A stretch of 37,922 nucleotides of DNA from Candidatus Nanopelagicales bacterium. Lineage in GTDB: Bacteria > Actinomycetota > Actinomycetes > S36-B12. The notes beneath the pieces are model-generated. The model was not told the DNA's origin, ran no database searches, and worked only from the letters and a program-made list of their open reading frames with translations. The stretch lies in the NCBI GenBank assembly GCA_018609125.1, contig JABAYF010000015.1:67281-105202 (forward strand). Direction: 5' to 3'. Numbering within the stretch: position 1 is the stretch's first letter; every line of letters begins with the position of its first letter. Shown piece after piece: positions 17,554-25,938 of this stretch. The position numbers and the translations under genes are program-made.

Positions 17554-18455
17554 AACTCGTGGCGCTCCACCGAAATAATGTGCGGTTCTCCGTGGGCGTT
17601 GAAACTGCGGTGCGCAACGACGAACCCTCCCGGAGATAGTTTTGGATCCAGGGTGTCCGTTGGCTCCGTCAGGTATTGCCCAACCTGTTGTAGTAGAGCC
17701 GGAAGCACCGGCCGGTGACTGCAGATCACGAGAGGTTTTGGATCGTGCAGCAGGTCATTGATGCGGCGGGCAGCCTGTTTCGGTCGTTCGACGTGACCCT
17801 CTTCGCTGACACTTGATTCTGATTCAATGCGGACGTCAATATATTTGGCGTAGCGCTGCAATGTTTGCTGGCATCGCAACGCATCGGAGGCATACAGGTG
17901 GCGGACATCGAAGGCGGACAATAACGGGACAAGAGCGTTTGCCTGCGAGCGTCCCTTCCCGGACAGCGGCCGTTGCGCATCCTTGTCACCCTTGTAGTCC
18001 GAGCGCTTCACCGCCTTGGCGTGGCGCAGCACGATGAGCGGTGAGGTTGCGGGCAGGTCGATGGCCACATTGATGAGGTCGACATCACGCGGGTAGGTCA
18101 GCAGCGCCTTCGCTTCGGGTAAATCAACCCAGCGGACCTCGTCGACCTCTTCATCCGGTGCAAAGCCAACCTCGGAATTAACCCCGGCCCTCCAGTAGCG
18201 AACCTCTTTCGGAATCCCCAGTGCCAGATATTGCTGAAGCGGAAGTGGGGGTCCGAGCGTGGGTACGATGCCGGTCTCTTCATCGCACTCCCGGACAGCA
18301 GCAACAACGGGGCTCTCGCCCGGGTCGAGTTTGCCCTTCGGTAGGGACCAGTCGGCGCGATGAGGTCGATGGACTACCGCGATCTGGGGACCGCGACGGC
18401 CAGGGCGCAGTAGTACGACACCGGCAGCCCGCACGACAGTTTCATCGTTGGTCAT
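17550..18455 (-). CDS. MutT1-like Nudix hydrolase fused to a histidine phosphatase domain
   Basis: 301 residues with two domains. Residues 1-135 are a Nudix hydrolase with the box at 41-63 (GKLDPGES..RECDEETGI), which has Cys at the position usually hydrophobic. Residues 138-300 are a SixA/phosphoglycerate-mutase-like phosphatase with RHAK at 144-147, Arg194 and His247 in SHRP. Mycobacterial MutT1 has this architecture, cleans oxidised guanine nucleotides and splits diadenosine polyphosphates, and lies next to ppk as here. ATG 18455 is preferred because its sequence joins the Nudix fold directly and begins 10 bp after the CHAD gene stop; a longer frame overlaps that gene. Third gene of ppk-CHAD-mutT1. 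Confidence 0.88.
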   Translation of the reverse strand: MTNDETVVRAAGVVLLRPGRRGPQIAVVHRPHRADWSLPKGKLDPGESPVVAAVRECDEETGIVPTLGPPLPLQQYLALGIPKEVRYWRAGVNSEVGFAPDEEVDEVRWVDLPEAKALLTYPRDVDLINVAIDLPATSPLIVLRHAKAVKRSDYKGDKDAQRPLSGKGRSQANALVPLLSAFDVRHLYASDALRCQQTLQRYAKYIDVRIESESSVSEEGHVERPKQAARRINDLLHDPKPLVICSHRPVLPALLQQVGQYLTEPTDTLDPKLSPGGFVVAHRSFNAHGEPHIISVERHEF

Positions 18456-18465
18456 GGGTTCACTC

Positions 18466-19995
18466 TCACCATGTGCGCTTCGCCGTTCGGCTGATGTCTG
18501 GCCATCGGGCATCAAGGAATTCGCTACGGCATCTCACTTGTGCAGCTAACTCCAACTGAGATAGCAGCCCGAGGGAAAAACCGGTTGAGCCATTGGTAGA
18601 GAGGGCTATGTCTGAAAGTTTCCGCTGGAAAACATAAGCGTCTTGATGGAGGCCTAGAACCTCAGTACCGCGGCTCAATTCCCTTGCCAGACGTTTGGTC
18701 TTTTTACCCAGGGTAGGCGCAGCGGCCTCCGCGGCATATCGGGCGCGCTTCGCAATGATCCGAGCTGCGTGCCATTGTGTGGCTGGTGAATCCATAGTTA
18801 AAGCACTTACTGCGTGACTCAGGCGCTTGTAGTTGTGACGCACAATATTCGGCAGCACCGAGCCCGCGGGCACTTCGGCCCGGCGAGTCAGTGGCGGGTT
18901 CTGGGCAGCATCAACGAGTAAGTTGAGCAGTTGCGTGTATCGCGCGGTGTGCAACTGGGCATGCGCGCCCGCGACACCGTTATGTAGTTGCTCGTTTAGG
19001 GCGTGGGCGACCTCGGCATATGCTCGCTCCGCATCTGCTACCGGCAGGTGTGAGCACTGTTCAGCGAGCCGGAGTAGGAGGACTTCGCCGTCGCGTGCTT
19101 GTCCAAAACTTCGACCAATCCAGGTGAGTTCTTCGTGCAATGCATCAGCCCAGGCGCGATCGAGGAATGGCCGGAAGATGCGTAAGCCACTGCGGAGCCG
19201 ACGGGCGGCAACCCGAAACTGATGTACCGAATCGGGCATATCTTGTCGGAACTGAACGTCGGCGAAAAACAATTGACGGACATGGGTCGCGAAATAAGCG
19301 CGGACAACCTCCCCGACAGGATCTCTGCGACGAGGCCGCTTCGGTTCGGGTACATCGCACGCCGCACTCGTTTGAGCGCCCAGTGCAGCAGCGGCCTTAC
19401 TCATCGAACCGCGCACAGCCCCTGCGTCAATAACCCGATTCACCACCGCATTCACAACGGCAAGGTCGAGCCGACCGTCCTGATCGGGCACCGCTTCGAC
19501 TTCGATCTCGCGAAATGCGAAAGATTTGGTGTCGTCGTCGCCAATACTCACCGTGTCGTCGACAAATTCAGCAATGACACGACCTGCAGAATTCCGAAAC
19601 AGCATCGGACTGCGCTGGCTGTGCAGGGTTACGACCTCGGCGATGGGCGCATCTCGCAGGAAAGCGGCCACAATCGTGGTGAGCTCCGCTGGCACATGGT
19701 GTTGATCGTCGGTGAGCGGCATTCGCACTTCATCTCGAACTGTCCCTCCGAATCCCGCGACGGGAAGTTTGAGGTGCCAACCCGCATCAGGCCCGCCCTC
19801 TCTGCGACGCAGGGTTACCCGCCAGCGAAAGAGCGCGAAGTCGTGAGTATCGAAATACACATTGCGCATCTGAAATGTTGGTTGGGCTTCGACGGAGACA
19901 TCACCAGACCCCACACCCTCGAGCGAGGGCAGGTGGAAATCACGATCAACGCGAAGTTTGAATTCAACCTCGCGGTAGGTGCTCGCGGTGGGCAT
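18466..19995 (-). CDS. CYTH and CHAD domain protein (polyphosphate-associated)
   Basis: 509 residues. N-terminal CYTH (triphosphate tunnel) domain with the ExExK motif at 9-13 (EVEFK) and conserved basic/acidic strands up to about 205, then a linker and a CHAD domain (about 228-500) with HQFRVAARRLRSGLRIF at 258 and several further His/Arg/Lys helices. CYTH enzymes hydrolyse inorganic tri- or polyphosphate; CHAD domains bind polyphosphate and target proteins to polyphosphate granules. The position 10 bp after ppk and before mutT1 supports a role in polyphosphate turnover. ATG 19995 is followed by a standard CYTH N-terminus; no strong ribosome-binding site, consistent with coupling to ppk. Confidence 0.9.
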   Translation of the reverse strand: MPTASTYREVEFKLRVDRDFHLPSLEGVGSGDVSVEAQPTFQMRNVYFDTHDFALFRWRVTLRRREGGPDAGWHLKLPVAGFGGTVRDEVRMPLTDDQHHVPAELTTIVAAFLRDAPIAEVVTLHSQRSPMLFRNSAGRVIAEFVDDTVSIGDDDTKSFAFREIEVEAVPDQDGRLDLAVVNAVVNRVIDAGAVRGSMSKAAAALGAQTSAACDVPEPKRPRRRDPVGEVVRAYFATHVRQLFFADVQFRQDMPDSVHQFRVAARRLRSGLRIFRPFLDRAWADALHEELTWIGRSFGQARDGEVLLLRLAEQCSHLPVADAERAYAEVAHALNEQLHNGVAGAHAQLHTARYTQLLNLLVDAAQNPPLTRRAEVPAGSVLPNIVRHNYKRLSHAVSALTMDSPATQWHAARIIAKRARYAAEAAAPTLGKKTKRLARELSRGTEVLGLHQDAYVFQRKLSDIALSTNGSTGFSLGLLSQLELAAQVRCRSEFLDARWPDISRTAKRTW

Positions 19996-20005
19996 CGTAG
20001 GAGAC

Positions 20006-22162
20006 CTAGGCCAATCGACCGCGTGTTCGGCGCACAGAAATCAGCGTTTCTTGAATATCGAGCAGCGGCTCGCCCTGTTCATCATGCGTGCGCCGCAGCC
20101 AGGTGCCGTCGGACTGCAGGACCCATGCCGCCGTATTCGGTTCGAATCCTAGTTGGAACAGTGCGTCAATTTCGGCGATGTGCTCCGGTGCTTTCAGACT
20201 GACCAGCGATTCAACACGTCGATCAAGATTGCGGTGCATGATGTCGGCTGAACCGATCCAGGCTTCAGATTCACCGCCGTTGGCAAATTCGAAAACGCGC
20301 GAATGTTCAAGGAAACGCCCAAGAATGCAGATGACGTCGATATTTTCACTCAGACCAGCGACTCCGGGTTGGATGGAACAGATTCCGCGCACCCAAACCT
20401 GCACGGGCACACCTGCTTGTGACGCCCGGTACAGCGAGTCGATGATGTGCTCGTCCACAATCGAATTACATTTAAATCGAATACGCGCTGGTCTTCCGGC
20501 GCGGTGATGGTCAATCTCGCGCTCGATGCGCTCAATGAGTCCGCTACGAATGGAGTGGGGTGCGACGAGCAACCGGTGGTAGTCGGTATTCATTGAGTAA
20601 CCCGACAGAACGTTAAACAGGTCGAGTACGTCATCGCCGACCTGCGGATCGCACGTGAACAGACCAAGGTCTTCGTACAGCCGCGCGGTTTTCGGGTGAT
20701 AATTGCCGGTGCCTAGGTGGCAGTAGCGGCGCAACTGGTCGCCATCGTCGCGGACAACGAGAGAGAGTTTGCTGTGCGTCTTAAGCCCGACCAATCCATA
20801 CACCACGTGAACGCCGGATTCCTCGAGTTTGCGGGCCCACTCGATGTTGTTTTGCTCATCGAAACGAGCCTTGATTTCCACGAGGGCGAGCACCTGCTTG
20901 CCTGCTCGTGCCGCACTGATGAGCGCATCAACGATGGGTGAGTCGCCGCTGGTGCGGTAAAGCGTTTGCTTGATGGCTAGGACATGTGGGTCTTTAGCAG
21001 CCTGCTCCAAGAACAGTTGCACGCTCGTAGAGAAAGAGTCATAGGGGTGATGTACGAGAACATCACGCTCACGGATGACCGACAGCATGTCTGGCGGCGA
21101 AGCGGATTCCACCTCAGACAACTCACGGCTGGTGCGGGGCACAAACTTAGGTTGGCGAAGGTCGTCACGATCAACGCCGTAAATGGCCCAGAGTCCGGTG
21201 AGGTCCAACGGTCCGGGCAGGCGAAAAACCTCCTGCTGCGTCACACCCAGTTCTTCGATGAGCAAGTCAAGGACGTGCGGATCGATAGACTCCTCCACCT
21301 CTAATCGAACCGCGGGGCCAAACCTGCGGCGCAGTAGCTCACGTTCCAGGGCTTTGAGAAGATTCTCGGCATCGTCTTCCTCAACCTCGACGTCTTCGTT
21401 GCGGGTCACGCGAAATGCATGGTGCTGCAACACATCCATGCCGGGAAAAAGCTCGTGTAGGTGGCTGGCAATGACGTCTTCCAGCGGCACGAATCGCTCG
21501 CCGCCGAGGGAAACGAATCGAGGTAGGAGTGGTGGCACCTTGACCCGAGCGAAAAGTTCGGCGCTTGTCTCCGGATTGCGCACAACTACGGCGAGGTTGA
21601 GCGAAAGCCCACTGATGTACGGAAACGGGTGTGACGGGTCAACGGCTAGCGGTGTGAGCACCGGAAAGACCCGCTCGTCGAAGAAGGCGTCCATGGATGC
21701 TTTTTCCGCTGCCGAGAGGTCATTCCAATTGAGCAGGTGAACACCAGCGGCATCGAGAGCGGGCCGTACTTCGGTGGTGAAGATTTCGGCCTGCTTGATT
21801 TGCAGTTCGTGGGAGCGCGACCAGATAGCGTCGAGAACTTCGCGGGGGGTGAGTCCACTCGCGGCGCGCACCGCGATCCCGGTAGCAATTCGGCGCTTGA
21901 GCCCGGCCACCCGAACCATGAAGAACTCATCAAGGTTGCTTGCGAAAATTGCGAGAAATTTGGCCCGATCAAGGATCGGCAGATGTTCATCCTCGGTTAG
22001 TTCCAGAACACGCTTGTTGAACGCCAGCCAGGACAGTTCCCGATCGAGGAAGCGTCGCTCAGGAAGGGGGCCAAATTCGTGGGCTACCTCGGCCGTTCGT
22101 ACTGCGTCAGCCACGATTTCCCCCACGGGGAGGTCGGCTTGGGGCCCCTCCACAGAAGTCAT
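20006..22162 (-). CDS. ppk: Polyphosphate kinase 1
   Basis: 718-residue PPK1, which reversibly polymerises the gamma-phosphate of ATP into inorganic polyphosphate. The N-terminal domain has [17 protein letters not shown] (38-54) and [16 protein letters not shown]; two phospholipase-D-like catalytic domains follow. The autophosphorylated His is His463 in KTHSKLSLV, and the second histidine is in [18 protein letters not shown] near 432 binds nucleotide. Length is normal. The ATG at 22162 lacks a clear Shine-Dalgarno. The 52-bp region to mshD contains a direct repeat (22174-22209). First gene of a ppk / CYTH-CHAD / mutT1-like operon. Confidence 0.97.
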   Translation of the reverse strand: MTSVEGPQADLPVGEIVADAVRTAEVAHEFGPLPERRFLDRELSWLAFNKRVLELTEDEHLPILDRAKFLAIFASNLDEFFMVRVAGLKRRIATGIAVRAASGLTPREVLDAIWSRSHELQIKQAEIFTTEVRPALDAAGVHLLNWNDLSAAEKASMDAFFDERVFPVLTPLAVDPSHPFPYISGLSLNLAVVVRNPETSAELFARVKVPPLLPRFVSLGGERFVPLEDVIASHLHELFPGMDVLQHHAFRVTRNEDVEVEEDDAENLLKALERELLRRRFGPAVRLEVEESIDPHVLDLLIEELGVTQQEVFRLPGPLDLTGLWAIYGVDRDDLRQPKFVPRTSRELSEVESASPPDMLSVIRERDVLVHHPYDSFSTSVQLFLEQAAKDPHVLAIKQTLYRTSGDSPIVDALISAARAGKQVLALVEIKARFDEQNNIEWARKLEESGVHVVYGLVGLKTHSKLSLVVRDDGDQLRRYCHLGTGNYHPKTARLYEDLGLFTCDPQVGDDVLDLFNVLSGYSMNTDYHRLLVAPHSIRSGLIERIEREIDHHRAGRPARIRFKCNSIVDEHIIDSLYRASQAGVPVQVWVRGICSIQPGVAGLSENIDVICILGRFLEHSRVFEFANGGESEAWIGSADIMHRNLDRRVESLVSLKAPEHIAEIDALFQLGFEPNTAAWVLQSDGTWLRRTHDEQGEPLLDIQETLISVRRTRGRLA

Positions 22163-22173
22163 GGTTATACAAT

Positions 22174-22209
22174 CTCACATGACACACAGGTACGACCTCA
22201 CATGAGACA
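22174..22209. repeat. Direct repeat CTCACATGASACA upstream of ppk
   Basis: CTCACATGACACA (22174-22186) and CTCACATGAGACA (22197-22209), one mismatch, 23 bp apart (about two helical turns), centred in the 52-bp mshD-ppk gap. The 12-mer TCACATGACACA occurs again in the purS leader (12737-12748). A regulator site is possible; it does not match the PhoP (GTTCACC) box known for streptomycete ppk. Confidence 0.4.
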
Positions 22210-22214
22210 AACGA

Positions 22215-23168
22215 TCAACGACTGAACAAAATGTCGGTGTCCCAGCGGGCAAAGCCGAGTGACTCATAAAGCGCCACGGCCCCGGAATTTACTGCATCCA
22301 CATAGAGCATCGCTGCGGAGAGGCCGCGGGTGCGAAGGTGGCTGAGTCCGGCAAGCAGCAGGGCTCGGCCAAGACCGGTCCCCCGCCAGTGATTGGCAAC
22401 GGCGATGACATACACCTCGCCGATCGCTTCGTGACCGTGCCCATCAGTACCGTTACCCGGATGAGCGCCGTGCACCTTGGTCCAGTGAAAACCAACGAGC
22501 CGCCCATCTTCAGCGTCCTCGGCCACCAAAAAACCGTTGAGATCGCACCAGGGTTCGGCCAAGCGATTGGTGAGGTCATCGGCCTGCCAATTCCCCTGAT
22601 CGGGAAGGTCCGCGAATGCCTCGGCGTTCACCGCGAGCCAGGCATCGTTGTCGCGGCCAGGCTCGAAGGTACGGAGCACGATTCCTTCGGGGAATCGCGC
22701 GTTGGGCAGGTTGGCGAAGAGGGACCGACGCATCTGCCATAACTCGCGGGCCTGGTTGAAATGATGAGCTCTCGCGAGGTGTGCCGCATCGGAATGTCCA
22801 CCATGGGCCCACAGGCGCAGGTGGCCGCGGGGGGAGAGTTCGGTGAGTTTGTCAACGAGTAGATGTCCGATGCCACGGCGGCGAAAACTAGGTGCGACGG
22901 CAAGTTCGGCGGAGGGGCCTGCCACCGGATCGGTGAGGTCTAAGTGGGCGTAGCCCACGAGTTGGCAGTCGATGCGCACCCTAATATGGCAATCGCCGTC
23001 ATCGCCACCGTGGCGTAAATGCAACAGCACATGTTCGGACAGCGGTGAGACGTCATCGGCTTCGGTCACGGCATTGACGAGGCTGAGGGCTTCGGCAACT
23101 TCTTCCACATTGAGTCGATCGGCCGAGTCAATCGTTGGTTCGCTGGGCGGTGAACTTGGCGCGCTCAC
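22215..23168 (-). CDS. mshD: Mycothiol synthase
   Basis: 317-residue tandem GNAT acetyltransferase that acetylates Cys-GlcN-Ins to mycothiol, the actinobacterial redox thiol. The first half contains [14 protein letters not shown] and [15 protein letters not shown], which is typical for MshD; the second contains [25 protein letters not shown] (acetyl-CoA loop) and [13 protein letters not shown] at the end. Length is usual. GTG 23168 overlaps the glnR stop by 4 nt (GTGA), so the two genes are translationally coupled. The glnR-mshD order matches that of Mycobacterium (Rv0818-Rv0819). Confidence 0.95.
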   Translation of the reverse strand: MSAPSSPPSEPTIDSADRLNVEEVAEALSLVNAVTEADDVSPLSEHVLLHLRHGGDDGDCHIRVRIDCQLVGYAHLDLTDPVAGPSAELAVAPSFRRRGIGHLLVDKLTELSPRGHLRLWAHGGHSDAAHLARAHHFNQARELWQMRRSLFANLPNARFPEGIVLRTFEPGRDNDAWLAVNAEAFADLPDQGNWQADDLTNRLAEPWCDLNGFLVAEDAEDGRLVGFHWTKVHGAHPGNGTDGHGHEAIGEVYVIAVANHWRGTGLGRALLLAGLSHLRTRGLSAAMLYVDAVNSGAVALYESLGFARWDTDILFSR

Positions 23169-23932
23169 GTGATCGTTGGGCCTAGATCTGACGTAGCGTG
23201 CGTGATCGCTCGATCGTCATGGCTGTGGCTGAGTGCTGCGTTCGTTTTTTCATCGGTGCGGCCCGGTACAAATCGGTAACCCACATTACGAACGGTGCCG
23301 ACAAGCGACTCGTGCTCGGGGCCTAGTTTGGCGCGCAGCCGCCGCACGTGCACGTCTACGGTGCGCGTGCCGCCAAAGTAGTCATAGCCCCACACCTCTT
23401 GAAGTAGTTGGGTTCTGGAAAAAACGCGACCGGGGTGCTGTGCGAGGAATCGCAGCAACTCAAACTCTTTATAGGTGAGGTCGAGAATGCGTGAACGGAT
23501 TCGGGCGGTGTACCCGGCTTCATCAATCGTGAGGTCACCTCGGCGGATTTCATCAGTTGATGCCGCGCTGCTGTCTAGGGTTGCGCCATAGCGTGCGGCA
23601 CAGACCCGAAGTCGAGCCTCTACCTCAGCCGGCCCGGCAGATTCAAGGAGGAAATCGTCGTGTCCCCAGTCAGACTGCAATGCGGTGACGCCGCCCTCGG
23701 TGACGATGACCAGGAGCGGGGAGGGCACACCAGTTTGGCGCAACAGACGGGTGAGGCTGCGAACTGCAGGAAGGTCTGCACGAGCGTCCACCAGGAGAAC
23801 GTCGATGTCGTGAACGTTTAAAAGAGCAGTGGCCTGAGCAGGAGCGACCCGCACCTGGTGTGCTAGCAGACCCAGCGCAGGCAGAACTTCGGTGGAAGGT
23901 TCCACCGCCTGAGTGAGCAACAGCAAGCGCAT
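23165..23932 (-). CDS. glnR: GlnR-type OmpR-family nitrogen regulator
   Basis: 255-residue response-regulator-like protein: a degenerate receiver domain (1-115) and a winged-helix DNA-binding domain (about 135-230, [45 protein letters not shown]). The N-terminus [23 protein letters not shown] and [23 protein letters not shown] strongly resemble mycobacterial GlnR, the global regulator of nitrogen assimilation. As in GlnR, Asp49 remains but the usual receiver Lys and acidic pocket are lacking, so it probably works without a sensor kinase. ATG 23932 is preferred over an upstream ATG at 24115 that would overlap the divergent hydrolase gene; a TATTGT -10 box lies 6 nt upstream of 23932. Confidence 0.92.
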   Translation of the reverse strand: MRLLLLTQAVEPSTEVLPALGLLAHQVRVAPAQATALLNVHDIDVLLVDARADLPAVRSLTRLLRQTGVPSPLLVIVTEGGVTALQSDWGHDDFLLESAGPAEVEARLRVCAARYGATLDSSAASTDEIRRGDLTIDEAGYTARIRSRILDLTYKEFELLRFLAQHPGRVFSRTQLLQEVWGYDYFGGTRTVDVHVRRLRAKLGPEHESLVGTVRNVGYRFVPGRTDEKTNAALSHSHDDRAITHATSDLGPTIT

Positions 23933-23938
23933 TTCTAA

Positions 23939-23944
23939 ACAATA
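23939..23944 (-). promoter_or_regulatory. Leaderless -10 box (TATTGT) of glnR in a 19-bp divergent promoter
   Basis: TATTGT, then TTAGAA and ATG on the minus strand. The gap to the divergent hydrolase gene is only 19 bp, so both -10 elements overlap; the plus-strand candidate is AATAGT (23941-23946), 5 nt before ATG 23952. The -35 regions must lie inside the opposite coding sequences, so the two promoters probably compete. Confidence 0.6.
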
Positions 23945-23951
23945 GTGGACT

Positions 23952-24743
23952 ATGGCAACCCCCAGGCAGCCTCGTGAGCAGATCATGATCGCCAGCGCTG
24001 ATGGGGTGGCACTATCTATCGCGCATCTGCCTGGCGATGACACGGGGGATTTTGCCTTTATTGTGGTGCACGGTTTCGCTGGTAGTTGGCGCCAGGACAG
24101 GGTGGGCAAGGTCATGGATGCGCTGGCATCCCATGGTGGGGTCGTTGCCGTTGATCAACGTGGCCACGGCCGTTCTGCCGGTAGGACCACCATTGGGCAT
24201 CGAGAACCACTCGATGTCGAGGCGGCCGTATCGTGGGCGCGCCAGGCTGGGTATGCGCGGATTGTTCCCGTGGGATTCTCGATGGGCGGGGCGGTAGCGA
24301 TTCGACACGCTGCATTGCTGGGACGAGCGCCAAAGGCAGCCAGGATAGATGCCGTAGTGAGCGTGAGCGGGCCTGGATTTTGGCACTACCGGGGAACACC
24401 ACCCATGCGCTGGCTGCATCGGGCTGTGGGCCATCCCCTAGGCCGCGCTTATCTTCGGTGGGGTCTGGGTGCTTACGTTGACCCCACACCATGGCCGCAA
24501 CCGCCGCCCATGCCTCCCACCGAGGCTGCCAAAACCGCCGTTGCTGCGGGGTTGCCCGTGCTGATCGTGCACGGCGATGCCGATCCGTTCTTTCCCCTGG
24601 ACCATCCACACGCCCTACACGCATCCGCGCCCGGTAGCGAACTGTGGATTGAGCCAGGGTTTGGCCATGCAGAGGGTGCCATTGATTCAGCGCTGGTTCA
24701 CCGCATCGCTCGGTGGGCGCGGCAGACGGTGGACTCCACCTAG
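23952..24743 (+). CDS. Alpha/beta-hydrolase family protein
   Basis: 263-residue alpha/beta-hydrolase with oxyanion region HGFAGSW (40-46), a conserved DQRGHGRS stretch (68-75), nucleophile elbow GFSMGG with Ser110, acid region VHGDADPFF near 220 and catalytic His in GFGHAEGA near 241. This is a serine-hydrolase triad typical of lysophospholipase/esterase-type members (COG2267/COG1073-like). Substrate unknown. The ATG lies 19 bp from the divergent glnR start; no Shine-Dalgarno is visible, so leaderless expression is likely. No functional tie to nitrogen control can be claimed. Confidence 0.88.
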   Translation: MATPRQPREQIMIASADGVALSIAHLPGDDTGDFAFIVVHGFAGSWRQDRVGKVMDALASHGGVVAVDQRGHGRSAGRTTIGHREPLDVEAAVSWARQAGYARIVPVGFSMGGAVAIRHAALLGRAPKAARIDAVVSVSGPGFWHYRGTPPMRWLHRAVGHPLGRAYLRWGLGAYVDPTPWPQPPPMPPTEAAKTAVAAGLPVLIVHGDADPFFPLDHPHALHASAPGSELWIEPGFGHAEGAIDSALVHRIARWARQTVDST

Positions 24744-24758
24744 ATTCCCACCACCCGC

Positions 24759-24764
24759 TAGGCT
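24759..24764 (+). promoter_or_regulatory. Leaderless -10 box (TAGGCT) of the small membrane protein
   Basis: TAGGCT followed by CATCGT and the GTG at 24771, the same 6-nt spacing as in glgC. It supports 24771 as a real start although no ribosome-binding site exists. Confidence 0.5.
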
Positions 24765-24770
24765 CATCGT

Positions 24771-24872
24771 GTGTTGGAAATCGTATTCACCGGACTCCTG
24801 GTGCTAGCCATCGTGTTCATCACCTGGTTCTCCGGTTACGTCGTCTACAAGTTATATAAGGGTCAGGGTTAA
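24771..24872 (+). CDS. Small single-pass membrane protein (33 residues)
   Basis: GTG-initiated 33-codon frame reading MLEIVFTGLLVLAIVFITW, then FSGYVVYKLYKGQG. It has a single hydrophobic helix of about 20 residues flanked by an acidic N-terminus and a basic, Tyr/Lys/Gly-rich tail, so an Nout/Cin topology is expected. It ends 4 nt before the nitrobindin-like gene and has a well-spaced -10 box, which supports real expression. Too short for usual gene callers. Function unknown. The main doubt is its short length, so comparative evidence is needed. Confidence 0.65.
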   Translation: MLEIVFTGLLVLAIVFITWFSGYVVYKLYKGQG

Positions 24873-24876
24873 CCAC

Positions 24877-25434
24877 GTGGCGCCGCTGCCCTCAAGCCTG
24901 CCCCCTGAAATTCTGCCGCTTTCGTGGCTGCTGGGCAGTTGGGCTGGGGTGGGCCTTGGCCAGTACCCCACGATTGAGGATTTCCGTTTCGGTCAGCAAA
25001 TCGTGGTCACCAATGACGGTCGGCCCTTCCTCACCTACGCCTCACGCAGTTGGCTACTGGACGACGATGGCCATCGGATCCGTCCGTTGGCCACGGAAAC
25101 CGGCTACCTGCGACCCCGTCCGGACAATCAGGTGGAATTCGTGCTCAGCCACCCGGCCGGATACAGCGAAATCTGGGTGGGTGAGGTTGAGGTCCTCGCC
25201 CTAGACACCGCGGTGATCACCTCGGCTCGTGCGAGCCTGCGCACCGACGTGGTGGCGCGGACGGAAAGCGCTAAACCTTACGAAGCCGGTGAGCGTCTCT
25301 ATGGCCTAGTGGATGGTGAACTGATGTGGACCTTCGACATGGCCTCGATGGGCCAATCGATGACTAACCATCTGTCTGCCCGGCTTAAGCCCGGTACCGG
25401 CGATGACGAGGACAGCACAGCGCCTTCATCCTGA
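24877..25434 (+). CDS. Nitrobindin-like heme-binding beta-barrel protein (DUF1794/FABP-like)
   Basis: 185-residue protein of the nitrobindin/THAP4 C-terminal family, often annotated FABP family. Characteristic are LLGSWAGVGLGQYP at 18-31 (the GxWxGxG-type motif) and the C-terminal NHLSARL, whose His165 corresponds to the proximal heme ligand. Members bind ferric heme in a ten-stranded barrel and react with NO or peroxynitrite. GTG 24877 follows the small membrane gene by 4 bp with AGGG about 8 nt upstream. The last ~18 residues (TGDDEDSTAPSS) are an acidic, disordered tail. The neighbouring fur gene suggests a link with metal or oxidative stress, which is inference. Confidence 0.86.
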   Translation: MAPLPSSLPPEILPLSWLLGSWAGVGLGQYPTIEDFRFGQQIVVTNDGRPFLTYASRSWLLDDDGHRIRPLATETGYLRPRPDNQVEFVLSHPAGYSEIWVGEVEVLALDTAVITSARASLRTDVVARTESAKPYEAGERLYGLVDGELMWTFDMASMGQSMTNHLSARLKPGTGDDEDSTAPSS

Positions 25435-25467
25435 TGAGGGGGCAATCCTAACGGAAAGGGGTGAACG

Positions 25468-25938
25468 GTGAACGACAACGCGACGCCCCGATGGGACGAT
25501 CAACTTCGTGCAAACGGATACCGAGTTACCCCGCAGCGTCACCTAGTTTTTCAGGCCGTGGCTGAACTCCACCATGGGACTCCGGAGGAAATTTACGGGC
25601 ATGTGCATTCACAGGTGGAGGGGGTCAATCTCTCCACCGTGTATCGCACGCTAGAGGTTTTGGAAAATGTTGGCCTCATCACCCACACCCACATTGAGCA
25701 CGGATCCCCGACGTATCACGAGGTGCAGTCACAGGGCCATGTTCACCTCGTCTGCCGCCAATGCAAGGCCGTTAATGCACTCGCGGCAGAACAGGTCCGG
25801 CCGTTTGTGGAAGCTCTGCAACAAGACCCTGGCTTTACCGTTGACCTCGGCCATCTAGCCATCCACGGCATGTGCGCCGGGTGTTCGGAAACATCTGGCG
25901 TGGCTGTTGCAATCCGAAAGGATCACACCGATGAATGA
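25468..25938 (+). CDS. Fur-family metal/peroxide-responsive repressor
   Basis: 156-residue Fur-family regulator. Winged-helix region RVTPQRHLVFQAV and VNLSTVYRTLEVLENVGLI (recognition helix), then a dimerisation domain with HVHLVCRQC and a second CAGC pair forming the structural zinc site. The usual Fur/Zur/PerR/Nur sensing histidines are partly visible (HVH; H33-H34-H41 region), but metal identity cannot be told. GTG 25468 has GGAAAGGGG upstream. The stop overlaps ygfZ by 8 nt, so the two are one operon, probably with the nitrobindin-like gene. Among actinobacteria this position is compatible with several Fur paralogues. Confidence 0.9.
   Translation: MNDNATPRWDDQLRANGYRVTPQRHLVFQAVAELHHGTPEEIYGHVHSQVEGVNLSTVYRTLEVLENVGLITHTHIEHGSPTYHEVQSQGHVHLVCRQCKAVNALAAEQVRPFVEALQQDPGFTVDLGHLAIHGMCAGCSETSGVAVAIRKDHTDE

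Noticed and set aside
19222-20202. 326-residue open frame on the plus strand
   Set aside because: It is antisense to the CYTH-CHAD gene and the end of ppk, which have clear domain motifs; the plus-strand product has no family features.
22174-22209. PhoP (PHO box) site upstream of ppk
   Set aside because: The direct repeat does not contain the GTTCACC-type core of streptomycete PHO boxes.
23933-24115. 61-residue N-terminal extension of glnR
   Set aside because: It would overlap the divergent hydrolase gene and has no similarity to GlnR, which begins at the internal Met.
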